NCBI GenBank assembly: GCA_001969505.1
Contig: LSSK01000483.1
Location: 1 to 17,418, forward strand
From: Zancudomyces culisetae
Lineage: Eukaryota; Kickxellomycota; Harpellomycetes; Harpellales; Legeriomycetaceae
DNA length: 17,418 bases
Direction: 5' to 3'
Below the pieces are notes generated by a model that searched no databases, was not told the DNA's origin, and worked only from the letters and a program-made list of their open reading frames with translations. A program made the position numbers and the translations under genes. Positions 9,321 through 17,418 of the stretch are shown piece after piece (within the stretch, counting starts at the first letter, position 1; each line of letters starts with the position of its first letter).

Positions 9321-11351
9321 TCAATATTTACTAGAAATGTTTTCAAAAAGCTTTTGAATATCAATGTTTCTACGCCGAGTCTGCGGAAAGTTCGGCTTGG
9401 TCGACATTATCGAACCGAGCCCAAAGCCGTACGTTTTGATAAACTCGTCCGCCCTAGCCTTAGCTCGACTCTCGCTGTGCTGGTCCGCCATCCCATACCC
9501 GTCAAGCAGTTGACCCGCCTGTCGATCATCTGCTGCTGATGACGTCATTGGTGTTGTCGGTGATGGGTTGTTCCCTCCCTTACGGCTACTCGACACGTTC
9601 CGGATTTTTAACTTGAGTTTCTGCGGCCGTGACCCACCCGCAAGCCGGGAACTGCTTGCATTGCTAAAGCTCTTTTCGGATGAAAATGTGTCAAAATCAT
9701 ACGACGACCTACCACCCCCGCCAAAATGATGCGCTTGTGATTGATATTGGTATTTTCCACTGCCATGTCGACTGACTGGCAAAAAGTCGTACGTATTGTT
9801 TATAATCATCGACTCGATTTCCAGCCATTTTTGATATGCTCCATTACAATCCACTCCTCCTGCGTAATCATACTTTTGTAACATGTCAGTTAGTGGAATG
9901 TTTGTCAAATCATCCTCCAAACTATCTCTTCCTCCTGCTTCATTCGCTTCCTCACCTTCCCGTTGCAGTTTGTCTTGATCTTTTCCTTTTTCTTTTCCTT
10001 TGCCCTTTGATTTTCCTTTGTTCTTATAATCAACCTGGTTAAACTCATCCTCCTGTGCTGTGTTGTTTTTGTATTCTGCCCACCCATTCATCAACAGTTC
10101 TACAAAATCACTCTGTTTGTGCTGGCTAAACCTGCTACCCAAAAACATCGATTCTGGCGGCAAGATGTTTTCCTCCCCTAATCCTTGCGAAACTAAATAC
10201 ATTTTTACACTCTCGTTTATGTTTTGTGAAATATCTAGCTTTATCTCGCCTCCGCTACTCTCCGCCAAATGACTGTTTACCGGTTTAAAGTTTTCCTTGC
10301 TTACAAAATCTGCCAGTTTGTTTATTATGTTGTTGGATACCTTGTTTACAAATCGAGTCCAATAAATGTCACTGGTACTCAACTCATCCAGCGGTATCGT
10401 TGTACCTTTTCCGCTGTTTATACTTTCGATACCACCGTTTTCCTTTTCTCCTTGTTTTTCTGTTCCTTCAATCTGTTCAAATTTTCGTTTACCTCCGTTT
10501 CTTTTATTTTTATCGCCCCAAGGCTCAAATTCCAAATCAGATATCAAAAGTCCAGAACTATCAAAATCTTCCGATGCAACAAGAAATGGCTCCAGCTGCT
10601 TGTCTGCCACTTTAATTGTCGTCACCATACGCTCTACTCTTGCAATCGGCGCTGTTGCATCTGTGCTGACCACCGCACTTTCTGGTTGCTCTTTACCCTG
10701 CCTCTCCAGATATCTATTCTTTGCTTCGTACAACTTTTTCACCCAGTCGTCTTGTGTGTTTGTACCATACAAGTCTCGATAAATATTGGTACTTGATTCC
10801 GATTCTTGCTGCTCTAGTTCTGGCACCTTTGAATCAACCCCACCATCTAAATCGCCATCATTCATATGTTCACTACTATCATAGCCATACGAAGAATGCT
10901 CTTCTTGTTGCTTATCTAGTTCCTCAACTGTCTCAGTTGTCTCTTCTCCGGATATTTCTTCTTTATTTTCGCTCTCGATTTTCGCCTCAATCAAAGGCTG
11001 ACTTTCTTTGAATTCGTCCTCAAATTGCATAAACCAAGTCTGCAACCTCTCCAAATCAATCAACCCATAATCCGCCAACCCTTGTACATCCAAAATCCCC
11101 GGTTGTGTTCGATTCCCGTGCAGAGAATGGGCAACAAGTGCCTGACAGATTGTGTATAAATAGGTAGAAACCACTGCAGCAAACACCTCTAGTGCGCTTT
11201 TTTGGATTCGCTCGTATTTTGTCGTTTCTAGTATCATTTGGCTAATGTACTTTTTTAGCACAATATACGCCAATTCCCTATCCAAATCAACTTTTGGTTT
11301 TGTCTGATCTGCCTTGTTTTCCATTCTTATTTTGCCGGTTGTTTCGAGCAT
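9321..11351 (-). CDS. TAF/Spt7-type histone-fold protein (TAF3-, TAF8- or Spt7-like)
   Basis: Residues about 26-110 look like a bromodomain-associated histone fold, as in TFIID subunits TAF3 and TAF8 and SAGA subunit Spt7. The visible parts are 'ELAYIVLKKYISQMIL', then 'IQKSALEVFAAVVSTYLYTI', then 'RTQPGILDVQGLADYGL' and 'DLERLQTWF'. The RT-P...DV pattern followed by a leucine-rich helix resembles TAF3 and TAF8 most. Such folds pair with a partner TAF in the nucleus. The remaining 560 residues are mostly disordered: acidic to residue 200, a Lys/Gly-rich run ('KGKSKGKGKEKGKDQDK') and a Ser/Gly-rich basic tail with 'QKLKLKIRN'. No bromodomain or PHD finger is seen, so full-length Spt7 or metazoan TAF3 is not matched. 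The first ATG in the open frame is at 11351, giving 676 residues; a Met nine residues on is an alternative. No intron was found. Exact subunit identity is uncertain. Confidence 0.75.
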   Translation of the reverse strand: MLETTGKIRMENKADQTKPKVDLDRELAYIVLKKYISQMILETTKYERIQKSALEVFAAVVSTYLYTICQALVAHSLHGNRTQPGILDVQGLADYGLIDLERLQTWFMQFEDEFKESQPLIEAKIESENKEEISGEETTETVEELDKQQEEHSSYGYDSSEHMNDGDLDGGVDSKVPELEQQESESSTNIYRDLYGTNTQDDWVKKLYEAKNRYLERQGKEQPESAVVSTDATAPIARVERMVTTIKVADKQLEPFLVASEDFDSSGLLISDLEFEPWGDKNKRNGGKRKFEQIEGTEKQGEKENGGIESINSGKGTTIPLDELSTSDIYWTRFVNKVSNNIINKLADFVSKENFKPVNSHLAESSGGEIKLDISQNINESVKMYLVSQGLGEENILPPESMFLGSRFSQHKQSDFVELLMNGWAEYKNNTAQEDEFNQVDYKNKGKSKGKGKEKGKDQDKLQREGEEANEAGGRDSLEDDLTNIPLTDMLQKYDYAGGVDCNGAYQKWLEIESMIINNTYDFLPVSRHGSGKYQYQSQAHHFGGGGRSSYDFDTFSSEKSFSNASSSRLAGGSRPQKLKLKIRNVSSSRKGGNNPSPTTPMTSSAADDRQAGQLLDGYGMADQHSESRAKARADEFIKTYGFGLGSIMSTKPNFPQTRRRNIDIQKLFENISSKY

Positions 11352-11453
11352 TATTGATTTTCCCTTACACAAGTATATCTTGTCGTTATACCGTCTCGTT
11401 ATTCTCGATTAGATCGGTGTTTTTTATTCTTTATTTTCGCTCATCTGTTTACA

Positions 11454-11666
11454 ATGTCGTCTTTGAAAAACAAAAACAATAACAAAAACAAAAAAAACGT
11501 AGAATTATCCAAGTTTTTTACTCTACTACTATTATTACAATTGTTTGCTTTTTTTTTTTGGTTGCCTTATTACACGTTGTCTGTCCAAGACAATACAAGA
11601 TGTATCGAACAAAGTACAGTGTATTCTTGGTATGTCTTATCCTTGTTCTCGTTCAAATTTGTGTAA
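11454..11666 (+). CDS. Possible small membrane protein, 70 residues (doubtful)
   Basis: An ATG with A at -3 opens a frame encoding a Lys/Asn-rich start of about 20 residues, then a strongly hydrophobic stretch ('FFTLLLLLQLFAFFFWLP') and a second weaker hydrophobic end. The layout fits a small single-pass or tail-anchored protein, but I recognise no family. It starts 102 bp from the divergent histone-fold gene. A GTATGT near residue 59 could be a donor, yet no TAG acceptor of the kind used by the other introns follows. T-rich sequence can create hydrophobic ORFs by chance, so this may not be a gene. Confidence 0.25.
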   Translation: MSSLKNKNNNKNKKNVELSKFFTLLLLLQLFAFFFWLPYYTLSVQDNTRCIEQSTVYSWYVLSLFSFKFV

Positions 11667-11905
11667 TTTTACAAGTTTGTTGATCTTGAATATATGTTAC
11701 AATCCCTTTTCCCCAGTCCAACTTGATAAAAATTAAAATAAATATATACAAAGCAAGAACAATAAATATCAACAATAAACCATTTCGTATTTTTTTTTAC
11801 CATGAAATTTGAATTATATTTAATATTTACCCAATTGTAAAGTGTGTAAAAAAAAAATCGCCAAAATAAACAAAAATCGCTAAAATAAACCAAAATTACG
11901 AAAAA
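11667..11905. other. A+T-rich spacer after RPN10
   Basis: No gene seen. This is the 3' flank of RPN10, with AATAAA-like motifs on both strands and oligo-A/T runs. Confidence 0.6.
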
Positions 11906-13172
11906 TCACTTCTTTTCGCTTTTCTTGCCATCTTTCATATCCTCAAGCGCCTTTTGAAGCGATGGATCCGATGTATCAACTCCAGGAAGTGACTCTAGCA
12001 GTGAAGACACCAGCTCTGAATCATCTCCGGCCGTGGTCTGCTCCTGTGGTTGCTCGTTTTCCTGCAAACTCAACTGAATAGCTCGTCGAATCTGCTCCTC
12101 TTCGTCCAGCATATCCATGTCTTCGATTTCGCCTGCTTCATGGCTATCTGGCTCAGCCATGGTAACTTCGGCTGCTTCACCTGCCTTTGGAGCCTGGCTG
12201 GTTCCTGTATCCTTGGATGCAACTGCTCTCTGCCTGGCCATTTCTTCCTCCAGTGACATTTTCAGTGCCTATTTTTTTTAATTTTATTTTGGTAATTTAA
12301 AACTTGTTTAGTATTATCCAAATCAATGAGGTATCGAGATAAAGTATAATCAAGGAAATGACATACCAAAGCCAATTCTGGATCCATATCTCCGTCCATA
12401 CCAAACTCATCACCAAGACCTCCCATTCCCCCAAACATTGGTGACTGTCTAATTTGATCGCTCAGCAACTGTGGTCCTGGTGGAAGTGTCAACAATGTCG
12501 AAGAACCACCCGCATCGACGGTATTGACAAACTCTTGTAACTTTTCCTCGTTTTTCGCATATTCTCCAAAGTTAATCACATCCACTGAAACATTGTTTTT
12601 CTTTAGCTTTTTAGCCAGCTTGACGAGATCTTTTGTTTGTGAACCAATTGGGCTTGCCGCAAATATTACGATTCGTTGACGCTGATTCTTGTTTGCCCGA
12701 TGTTTTAGCACCAATTGTGCCACTTGAATAGATGCTTCAAAGTGTTCATCCCCACCTACTTTTAGCCGATGCAATCCTTTTAACAGTCCTCCTGTATCGT
12801 TGGTTAATGTTACCAGCACCTCTGGGCTATTTCGTATTATGGAGATATATTCAGTATAGAGCAGTTCCAAATTTATATAAATCACAAACTTACTTTTCTC
12901 CTCCATGTGCCATTACTCCGACAGTACTCTCTGGATTATCTTGGGTCTTTGCATTAAACAGAAAATGTACTGCATCTATTTGGGCCTGAAATCTTGTGGG
13001 GCTATAATCCCCATTTCTTGAATATTCAGAATTATCGATTCTATTTATTCACATGAATGAGCTGTTAAAAAAGAAGGTCATATTTAGCTCCTTACCGATC
13101 TGAATGTTTAAAATAAAACACAATAAAATAAAAGAATAGTCGTTACATTAAAACCGTTGCTTCTAGTACCAT
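11906..13172 (-). CDS. RPN10: RPN10, 26S proteasome ubiquitin receptor
   Basis: Rpn10 sits between the lid and base of the 26S proteasome and captures ubiquitin chains. Four exons on minus (13172-13147, 13040-12894, 12826-12367, 12268-11906) give 331 residues; introns start GTAACG, GTAAGT and GTATGT, and all end AAATAG. The start 'MVLEATVLIIDNSEYSRNGD' is nearly identical in spacing to human PSMD4. A vWA domain fills residues 1-190 ('PTRFQAQIDAVHFLF', 'DLVKLAKKLKKNNVSVDVIN', 'LPPGPQLLSD'). Two ubiquitin-interacting motifs follow: 'PELALALKMSLEEE' (about 206-220, across the last intron) and 'EEEQIRRAIQLSLQENE' (about 267-283). A conserved C-terminal block, 'LLESLPGVDTSDPSLQKALE', precedes a Lys-rich tail. 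Having two UIMs resembles animal PSMD4 rather than budding-yeast Rpn10, which has one. No yeast PACE element (GGTGGCAAA) was seen upstream. It is divergent from SSL1. Confidence 0.96.
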
Positions 13173-13647
13173 TTTTGAGTTTGGATAGTAGTCGTTAGCT
13201 TCACTGTTTCAAAGATTGTTGTTCGAATTTTGTATCGTAGTTTTTTTATTTTCTCTTGTACAAGAGTTGAAATTCTCTATTCCGACTTGTTTGCTAATTT
13301 TTATATTTCCAGCTCCTAACTATTTAAACAAGACAATATCCAAGTAACTAATAAAAGCTAAATAAAAATAAAAATAAAAATTATAGTTAATATTAATTAA
13401 GCTCTGTAAACAAAAAAATCCATTAGAATTTTCCATTACGTATTTACAGTTTTTTTTTTCCAGACTCTTAATTTTAATTATTTTACCCGTTTGCTGTATT
13501 TAAATTAATTATAGTGTTAATATGTAATCAAATATAAAAAGCATTAAAAAATAAAATAAAATAAAATCAAGCTGGTGCATAAATTACTAAAAACGCAACT
13601 GTAGAAACAATATAAATTAACAATATAAATACTAGATATTGGTGGAA
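13173..13647. promoter_or_regulatory. Shared RPN10/SSL1 divergent intergenic region
   Basis: These 475 bp separate the two start codons and must hold both promoters. The region is A+T-rich with oligo-A and oligo-T runs and an (AAAAT)n repeat at about 13549-13567, 80 bp before SSL1. I see no convincing TATA box or named factor site. Confidence 0.6.
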
Positions 13648-15149
13648 ATGGAAAAAGAAAAGAACAAAAAACAGGCAGATCTAATAGATGATGACGTGAA
13701 CGACCAGGTTGCATACACTTGGGAAGAGGAATATAAGCGATCTTGGGATGCGCTGCAAGAAGACGAGAATGGAAGCTTGCAGAGTGCTGTGGCATCTTTT
13801 CATAATCGTATGAAACGAAAAAGGTACAACGATATATATATTATCTTTTTCAAATTGAATTTCCAAATAGTAGCGGCAGTGATGCAACAGTAATATAAAA
13901 ACATGGAAACATGAAAACATGGAAATATGAAATAGGGATCGAGGAGAAACTGTTCCTATACAGCGAGGATTGATCAGGTATACGTATATAGTTGTGGATT
14001 GTTCGATAAATACTACAGAGAAGGATTTGAGGCCTAGCAGGCTAGAGCTGATATTTCAGACACTTGAAGCGTTTATAATGGAATATTTTGATCAGAATCC
14101 ACTGAGTCAAATAGGAATCATAATAACTCGGGATGGACTAGCCGAAAAAATATCAGAATTAGGAAGTAAAGTATTCATTGCTTGATTTAAAAGTATAATT
14201 TTTTTTTACAACTCTTTGTGGTAGTTGCAAACTAAAAACTAGCGGAAAAAAAAACACGATGGAATAACCTTTCTCTCCTCTCCTCCTCCTCCTCTTCCAA
14301 TAAATAGGCAATCCACTGGATCATATACGAGCAATCAAAAACAAGAAGAACCGCGATTCAAGCGGTACAATTTCACTGCAAAACGCACTGCAGCTGGCCA
14401 CATCGTCACTAACACGTACGCCAATCCACGGGTCACGCGAGATACTGTGTCTGTTGGGTTCGTTGACGAGCACGGATCCTGGGGATATTGAGCAGACGAT
14501 TGAACAGCTGGTGCAAAAGACAGTCCGTGTGAGTATTATTGAGCTTGTTGCAGAGGTATTTATGTTTAAGAAGATATGTGAGCTGACCAACGGGACGTTT
14601 TCGGTTGCTATTAATGAGGGACATTTTAGAGATTTGGTGTTTGGATGCATTCCACCGCCACCAACCAGTGCATCGTCCAACAATTCGGGATTTGCGGAAG
14701 GTAATGAGTTGGTTGTTATGGGATTTGCCACTCGAATCAATGATGAGTGTCCCACTTTTTGTTTGTGTCATCATAAACTGTCTGTTTCTGGGTATCAATG
14801 TCCTCGGTGTAAATGTAAAGTCTGTTCACTTCCAACCATATGCGGAGTCTGTGGATTGTCATTAATTGCCAGTCCACATTTATCTCGGTCATATCACCAC
14901 CTGTTTCCCATCAAACCCTTTGTTGTGGCAAAACCAAATAGTTCCAATAATAAAGAGGATGATGATGGTGGTGATGATGATGAGCAGAAACTGGATGATG
15001 GAGATAATAACAAGCCGTGTTTTGGCTGTAGCATGGATTTGGTGCTGGGACAAGAGGTATACAAGTGTTCGGACTGCCACAATGTGTATTGTTTAGAATG
15101 TGATATTTTTGTGCATGATGTGTTGCATAATTGTCCAGGATGTGTGTAG
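13648..15149 (+). CDS. SSL1: SSL1, TFIIH core subunit (p44/GTF2H2)
   Basis: Ssl1 is a core TFIIH subunit that stimulates the XPD/Rad3 helicase in nucleotide excision repair and is needed for transcription initiation. Three exons (13648-13823, 13936-14165, 14308-15149) with GTACAA and GTAAAG donors and AAATAG acceptors give 415 residues; human p44 has 395. The N-terminus 'YTWEEEYKRSWDALQEDENG' is the family signature. A vWA domain starts at 'YTYIVVDCS' (D80, S82), with 'EYFDQNPLSQIGIIITRDG' and 'REILCLLGSLTSTDPGDIE'. A C4 zinc module begins at C287 ('CLCHHKL', 'CPRCKCKVC', 'CGVCGLSLIASPHLSRSYHH'). The C-terminal RING-like module covers 373-415 ('CFGCSMDLV', 'CSDCHNVYCLECDIFVHD', 'CPGC'). An Asp-rich insert of some 20 residues separates the zinc modules. 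The ATG is at 13648; no upstream in-frame ATG competes. Confidence 0.96.
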
Positions 15150-15408
15150 TATTATAGAATTATTTTGATCTCATTTTTTCTGGGGGGGGTATTTTGTTAT
15201 TTTTTTTTTGGGTATTATTTAAAACTGGCGGAAAATTGAGATTGACATACAGTAAAATATTAAAAATAAAAACAGATAAAAAATTTTTTTTTTTTGGAAA
15301 ATTGGTAATAGATTTGCGGGTACCAAAAACAATCAATAAATCACAATCAACCAATAAAAAGGGAGTACAAGAAACTTTGAAAAAATAGGAATCGAATAGT
15401 ATTTTTTT

Positions 15409-15443
15409 GGGGGTTTGGGGGAGGGGGAGCGGGAGGGGGAGGG
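15409..15443 (+). other. Potential G-quadruplex between SSL1 and MDM31
   Basis: Six runs of three to five G, with loops of one to three bases, lie within 35 bp. This meets the usual G3+N1-7 pattern easily on the plus strand, which is the sense strand of both flanking genes. Confidence 0.75.
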
Positions 15444-15833
15444 AGATAAAAGAACGGAGAAACAAATACCAAGTATAGATTGTAGTGAAGACTAATTTTG
15501 GAAAAAAAAAATAAAAAAAATAAAAAATATATATACATGTAGATAATTGTAAAAGTAGAAATAAATGTAGTTGATTTCTGATTATTTCCGATACAGAGTT
15601 GTTTTATAATTTGTATTTTTTTTTGTATTTTTTTTTTGTTCACAGTTAAGATCATGGTTCTGAAAGGAATCTGGATAAAATGTGAAAAAAGAAACAGAAG
15701 ATTGAACAAGAAATTGCTAGATTATTATTGACATTACAAGAACGGAGAATACAAGAATTAATAAATATATTTAGTTCAATAATTGGATATCCAGAGCAAT
15801 TATCAGCGGGTTAATAATAGTACTCGGCACATA

Positions 15834-15849
15834 ATATATATATATATAT
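15834..15849. repeat. (AT)n dinucleotide run upstream of MDM31
   Basis: Eight alternating A/T pairs lie about 100 bp before the MDM31 ATG. It could act as a TATA-like element, but simple-repeat origin is equally likely. Confidence 0.6.
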
Positions 15850-15945
15850 GTATATACAAAAAGAAAAAGTAAAATAATGGATAGAATCAATACCGACTTT
15901 GGATAATAATAAAAAACAAGTGAAAGAAAAAAGGGAAAAAATAAA

Positions 15946-17418
15946 ATGAACACAAGTAGAATGCTTGGACCTTGCTTAAAAATCAAAATACGAGTTGTGG
16001 TTCGATATGGAAATAGGGTAGGGGTAGGGGTAGGACTTGGGTTTGGGCTTGGAGGTAGCAAAGTAGCTGGTGGTCATAGAAATTTTACACAAACAACAAA
16101 TCGAAGTATAGAAACAGCACAGTGGTTTGGAACAAAACAACAGCTGGGGTCGGAGATTAATAGAATCTTGGCGCCAACAAAAGCGCACCTGAAAATCCAA
16201 AGACCAGGAAAAACAGATGAATACCGACTCGGAACAGTAGTGAATAGCAAGGCCACAGCCAGAAAGTTCATGAGACGGGGAATAAAGTTAAATAAAAGCA
16301 ACAACAACAACAACAGTAACTACCACAAATATCAATACTCTACACGGGCAAAAGAGCTCAAAAAACGGATATTAAAAGAAACAGAAAAACTAAAGCACGA
16401 ATTCACAAAGAAAAAAACACAAGCACAAAAGAAACAAGAACTACAGCGGGCAAGCAGCAAAGGGCGACGGGCGCTGGTGCATCTGCACTACGTACTACGG
16501 GGCAGCAATGGGTCGGGCAAGCCGTGGACGCTGGACGATGTGTTTGCAATTGGCTGGTGGGTGGTGTTGAGCAACGCAGTGTGGATTCTGGTAGGAACAA
16601 CAACGTTTGTGTCGGTAGTACTGTTTATTCTAAACCAGCTACAGTTTGAAGGAGCAATTGCTGATGTGGTGAGTCGGCAACTGACAAAGTATATGGGAAT
16701 CAGCATCAGCATAGAAAGTGCAATTGTGCCGAAATGGAGCAAAGGTTGCATTCGCCTCAACAACATTTCTGTTGAATGTGGACCTCAACATGCCACCAAC
16801 TCTAACTCTAACTCTAATTCCAACTCTAATTCCAACGCTGACTTTGCCTATTATTCTGGCAAGATTGAACGCGCTGAAGTCGAGCTGTCTCTTGTGCGTT
16901 GGCTGGACGGCAAAGGTATTGTCAAAAGCTGTGTATTTCGCGGCGTGACTGGCGTCATTGATGTCAGACACTTGCCTTACGACGTTCCCGACTACAACCC
17001 TGCTGCCGAGCGCGCGTCTCATCGTCCAGGTTGGTTTGACTTTGAGAATTTCCACATCGAAGATTTGTCGGGTTCGATTCTGTACCCCGACTTTCGCCCC
17101 ATTCCCTTTGCCATCCACTCTGCCTCTATGCCTCGTCTACGCCAACGCTGGCTGTTCTACGATCTTTTGTCTGCCTATTCTGCTGTTGGAACTTATGACA
17201 ACTGTTTGTTTAGCGTCAAACAACTGCGCTCTCCTTCTCCTTCCCCCTCTTCTTCTCCTTCCTCTCCTACTCTTTCTTCTCCCTCCACTTTGCCCTTTGC
17301 CGACCACTCAACCACTGAGCTGCTGCTACACAACCTCGACATTTCTCTATTCAACGCTGGTATGGACGGCCCTTTATCTTGGTTGACTGCCGGCAAAGTC
17401 GATCTCGATGCCACTGTC
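15946..17418 (+). CDS. MDM31: MDM31/MDM32 mitochondrial inner-membrane protein (N-terminal 491 residues; runs off right edge)
   Basis: Mdm31 and Mdm32 are mitochondrial inner-membrane proteins needed for normal organelle shape, inheritance and lipid balance. The frame is open from ATG 15946, after in-frame stops at 15904-15912, to the window end. The first 30 residues lack acids and are rich in Arg, Lys and Val ('MNTSRMLGPCLKIKIRVVVR'), as in a matrix-targeting presequence. A basic Gln/Lys-rich stretch (about 130-180) leads to the family hallmark 'WTLDDVFAIGWWVVLSNAVW' (from W194), then a membrane segment to about residue 231 and 'ESAIVPKWSKG'. A beta-rich region follows ('GKIERAEVELSLVRWLDGKG', 'DFENFHIEDLSGSILYPDF', 'LFNAGMDGPLSWLTAGKVDL'), matching Mdm31 in order. 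Insertions are (Ser-Asn)6 at 286-297 and a Ser/Pro tract near 429-450. Mdm31 versus Mdm32 cannot be settled from this part. Confidence 0.93.
   Translation, partial: MNTSRMLGPCLKIKIRVVVRYGNRVGVGVGLGFGLGGSKVAGGHRNFTQTTNRSIETAQWFGTKQQLGSEINRILAPTKAHLKIQRPGKTDEYRLGTVVNSKATARKFMRRGIKLNKSNNNNNSNYHKYQYSTRAKELKKRILKETEKLKHEFTKKKTQAQKKQELQRASSKGRRALVHLHYVLRGSNGSGKPWTLDDVFAIGWWVVLSNAVWILVGTTTFVSVVLFILNQLQFEGAIADVVSRQLTKYMGISISIESAIVPKWSKGCIRLNNISVECGPQHATNSNSNSNSNSNSNADFAYYSGKIERAEVELSLVRWLDGKGIVKSCVFRGVTGVIDVRHLPYDVPDYNPAAERASHRPGWFDFENFHIEDLSGSILYPDFRPIPFAIHSASMPRLRQRWLFYDLLSAYSAVGTYDNCLFSVKQLRSPSPSPSSSPSSPTLSSPSTLPFADHSTTELLLHNLDISLFNAGMDGPLSWLTAGKVDLDATV
16016..16047 (+). other. G-rich telomere-like tract inside the MDM31 presequence region
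   Basis: Runs GGG-TA-GGGG-TA-GGGG-TA-GG followed by two more GGG runs encode a Val-Gly/Leu-Gly repeat at residues about 25-36. The plus (mRNA-like) strand could form a G-quadruplex. The TAGGGG units resemble telomere repeats but are only three and lie in coding sequence. Confidence 0.65.
16801..16836 (+). repeat. Six TCTAAC-type hexamers encoding (Ser-Asn)6
   Basis: TCTAAC, TCTAAC, TCTAAT, TCCAAC, TCTAAT and TCCAAC stand in tandem within MDM31, just after the conserved block following the membrane segment. They make a flexible Ser-Asn linker that is likely length-variable. Confidence 0.85.

Larger units (their letters stand above)
15150..15945. other. Intergenic region between SSL1 and MDM31
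   Basis: No gene was found in these 796 bp; the small minus-strand ORFs are products of oligo-A/G tracts. It holds a G7-8 run just after the SSL1 stop, A6T12 at 15278-15295, a strong G-quadruplex motif at 15409-15443, several long T and A runs, and an (AT)n run about 100 bp before the MDM31 start. Confidence 0.7.

Noticed and set aside
9836-11011. Several plus-strand ORFs within the histone-fold gene
   Set aside because: They are antisense shadows of a continuous 676-codon frame with a recognisable domain.
11349-11372. Start of the histone-fold gene at 11372
   Set aside because: That codon is TTG; the first ATG in the frame is at 11351.
11630-11715. Possible GTATGT intron in the small 11454 ORF
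   Set aside because: Possible acceptors end in AAG or CAG, unlike the TAG used by all other introns here, and the products are not recognisable.
13639-13647. Start of SSL1 at 13639
   Set aside because: That codon is TTG; the ATG three codons on, at 13648, is the normal choice.
15160-15709. Minus-strand ORFs after SSL1
   Set aside because: Phe/Lys/Pro-rich products of oligo-A/T and G-rich tracts with no domain.
16016-16836. Interstitial telomere repeats in MDM31
   Set aside because: The TAGGGG and TCTAAC units are few, imperfect and kept in frame as Val-Gly and Ser-Asn codons, so they fit coding microsatellites better.

Overview
The window reads as nuclear DNA from an A+T-rich fungus with short spliceosomal introns. 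Mdm31, a mitochondrial inner-membrane family known mainly from fungi, lies at the right edge, and the other recognisable genes are universal eukaryotic housekeeping genes. A clear FANCI gene, absent from the common yeast models, suggests a lineage that kept the core Fanconi anaemia clamp, possibly an early-diverging fungus. The species cannot be named from the sequence.

Layout, left to right: (1) 1-3050, minus strand: the N-terminal 906 residues of FANCI in five exons, running off the left edge. (2) 3051-6317: an unusually long stretch with no recognisable gene, holding simple repeats and G-rich tracts. (3) 6318-7886, plus: an unidentified 522-residue low-complexity protein. (4) 8357-9256, plus: MRT4, a ribosome assembly factor, in three exons with two GC-AG introns. 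(5) 9321-11351, minus: a 676-residue protein with an N-terminal TAF/Spt7-type histone fold, convergent with MRT4. (6) 11454-11666, plus: a doubtful small membrane-protein ORF. (7) 11906-13172, minus: RPN10, proteasomal ubiquitin receptor, four exons. (8) 13648-15149, plus: SSL1, the TFIIH p44 subunit, three exons, head to head with RPN10. (9) 15946 to the right edge, plus: MDM31, first 491 residues.

The genes do not form one pathway or cluster. They are ordinary neighbours in DNA repair (FANCI, SSL1), transcription (histone-fold protein, SSL1), ribosome assembly (MRT4), protein turnover (RPN10) and mitochondrial morphology (MDM31). No mobile element, CRISPR array, tRNA or rRNA was seen.

The most notable signals are: FANCI with the ubiquitinated lysine kept but the neighbouring SQ cluster missing; two GC-AG introns in one gene; all eleven inferred 3' splice sites ending in TAG, mostly AATAG; and a sharp mid-gene switch from purine-ending to pyrimidine-ending synonymous codons in MDM31, with a similar change in the unidentified ORF.
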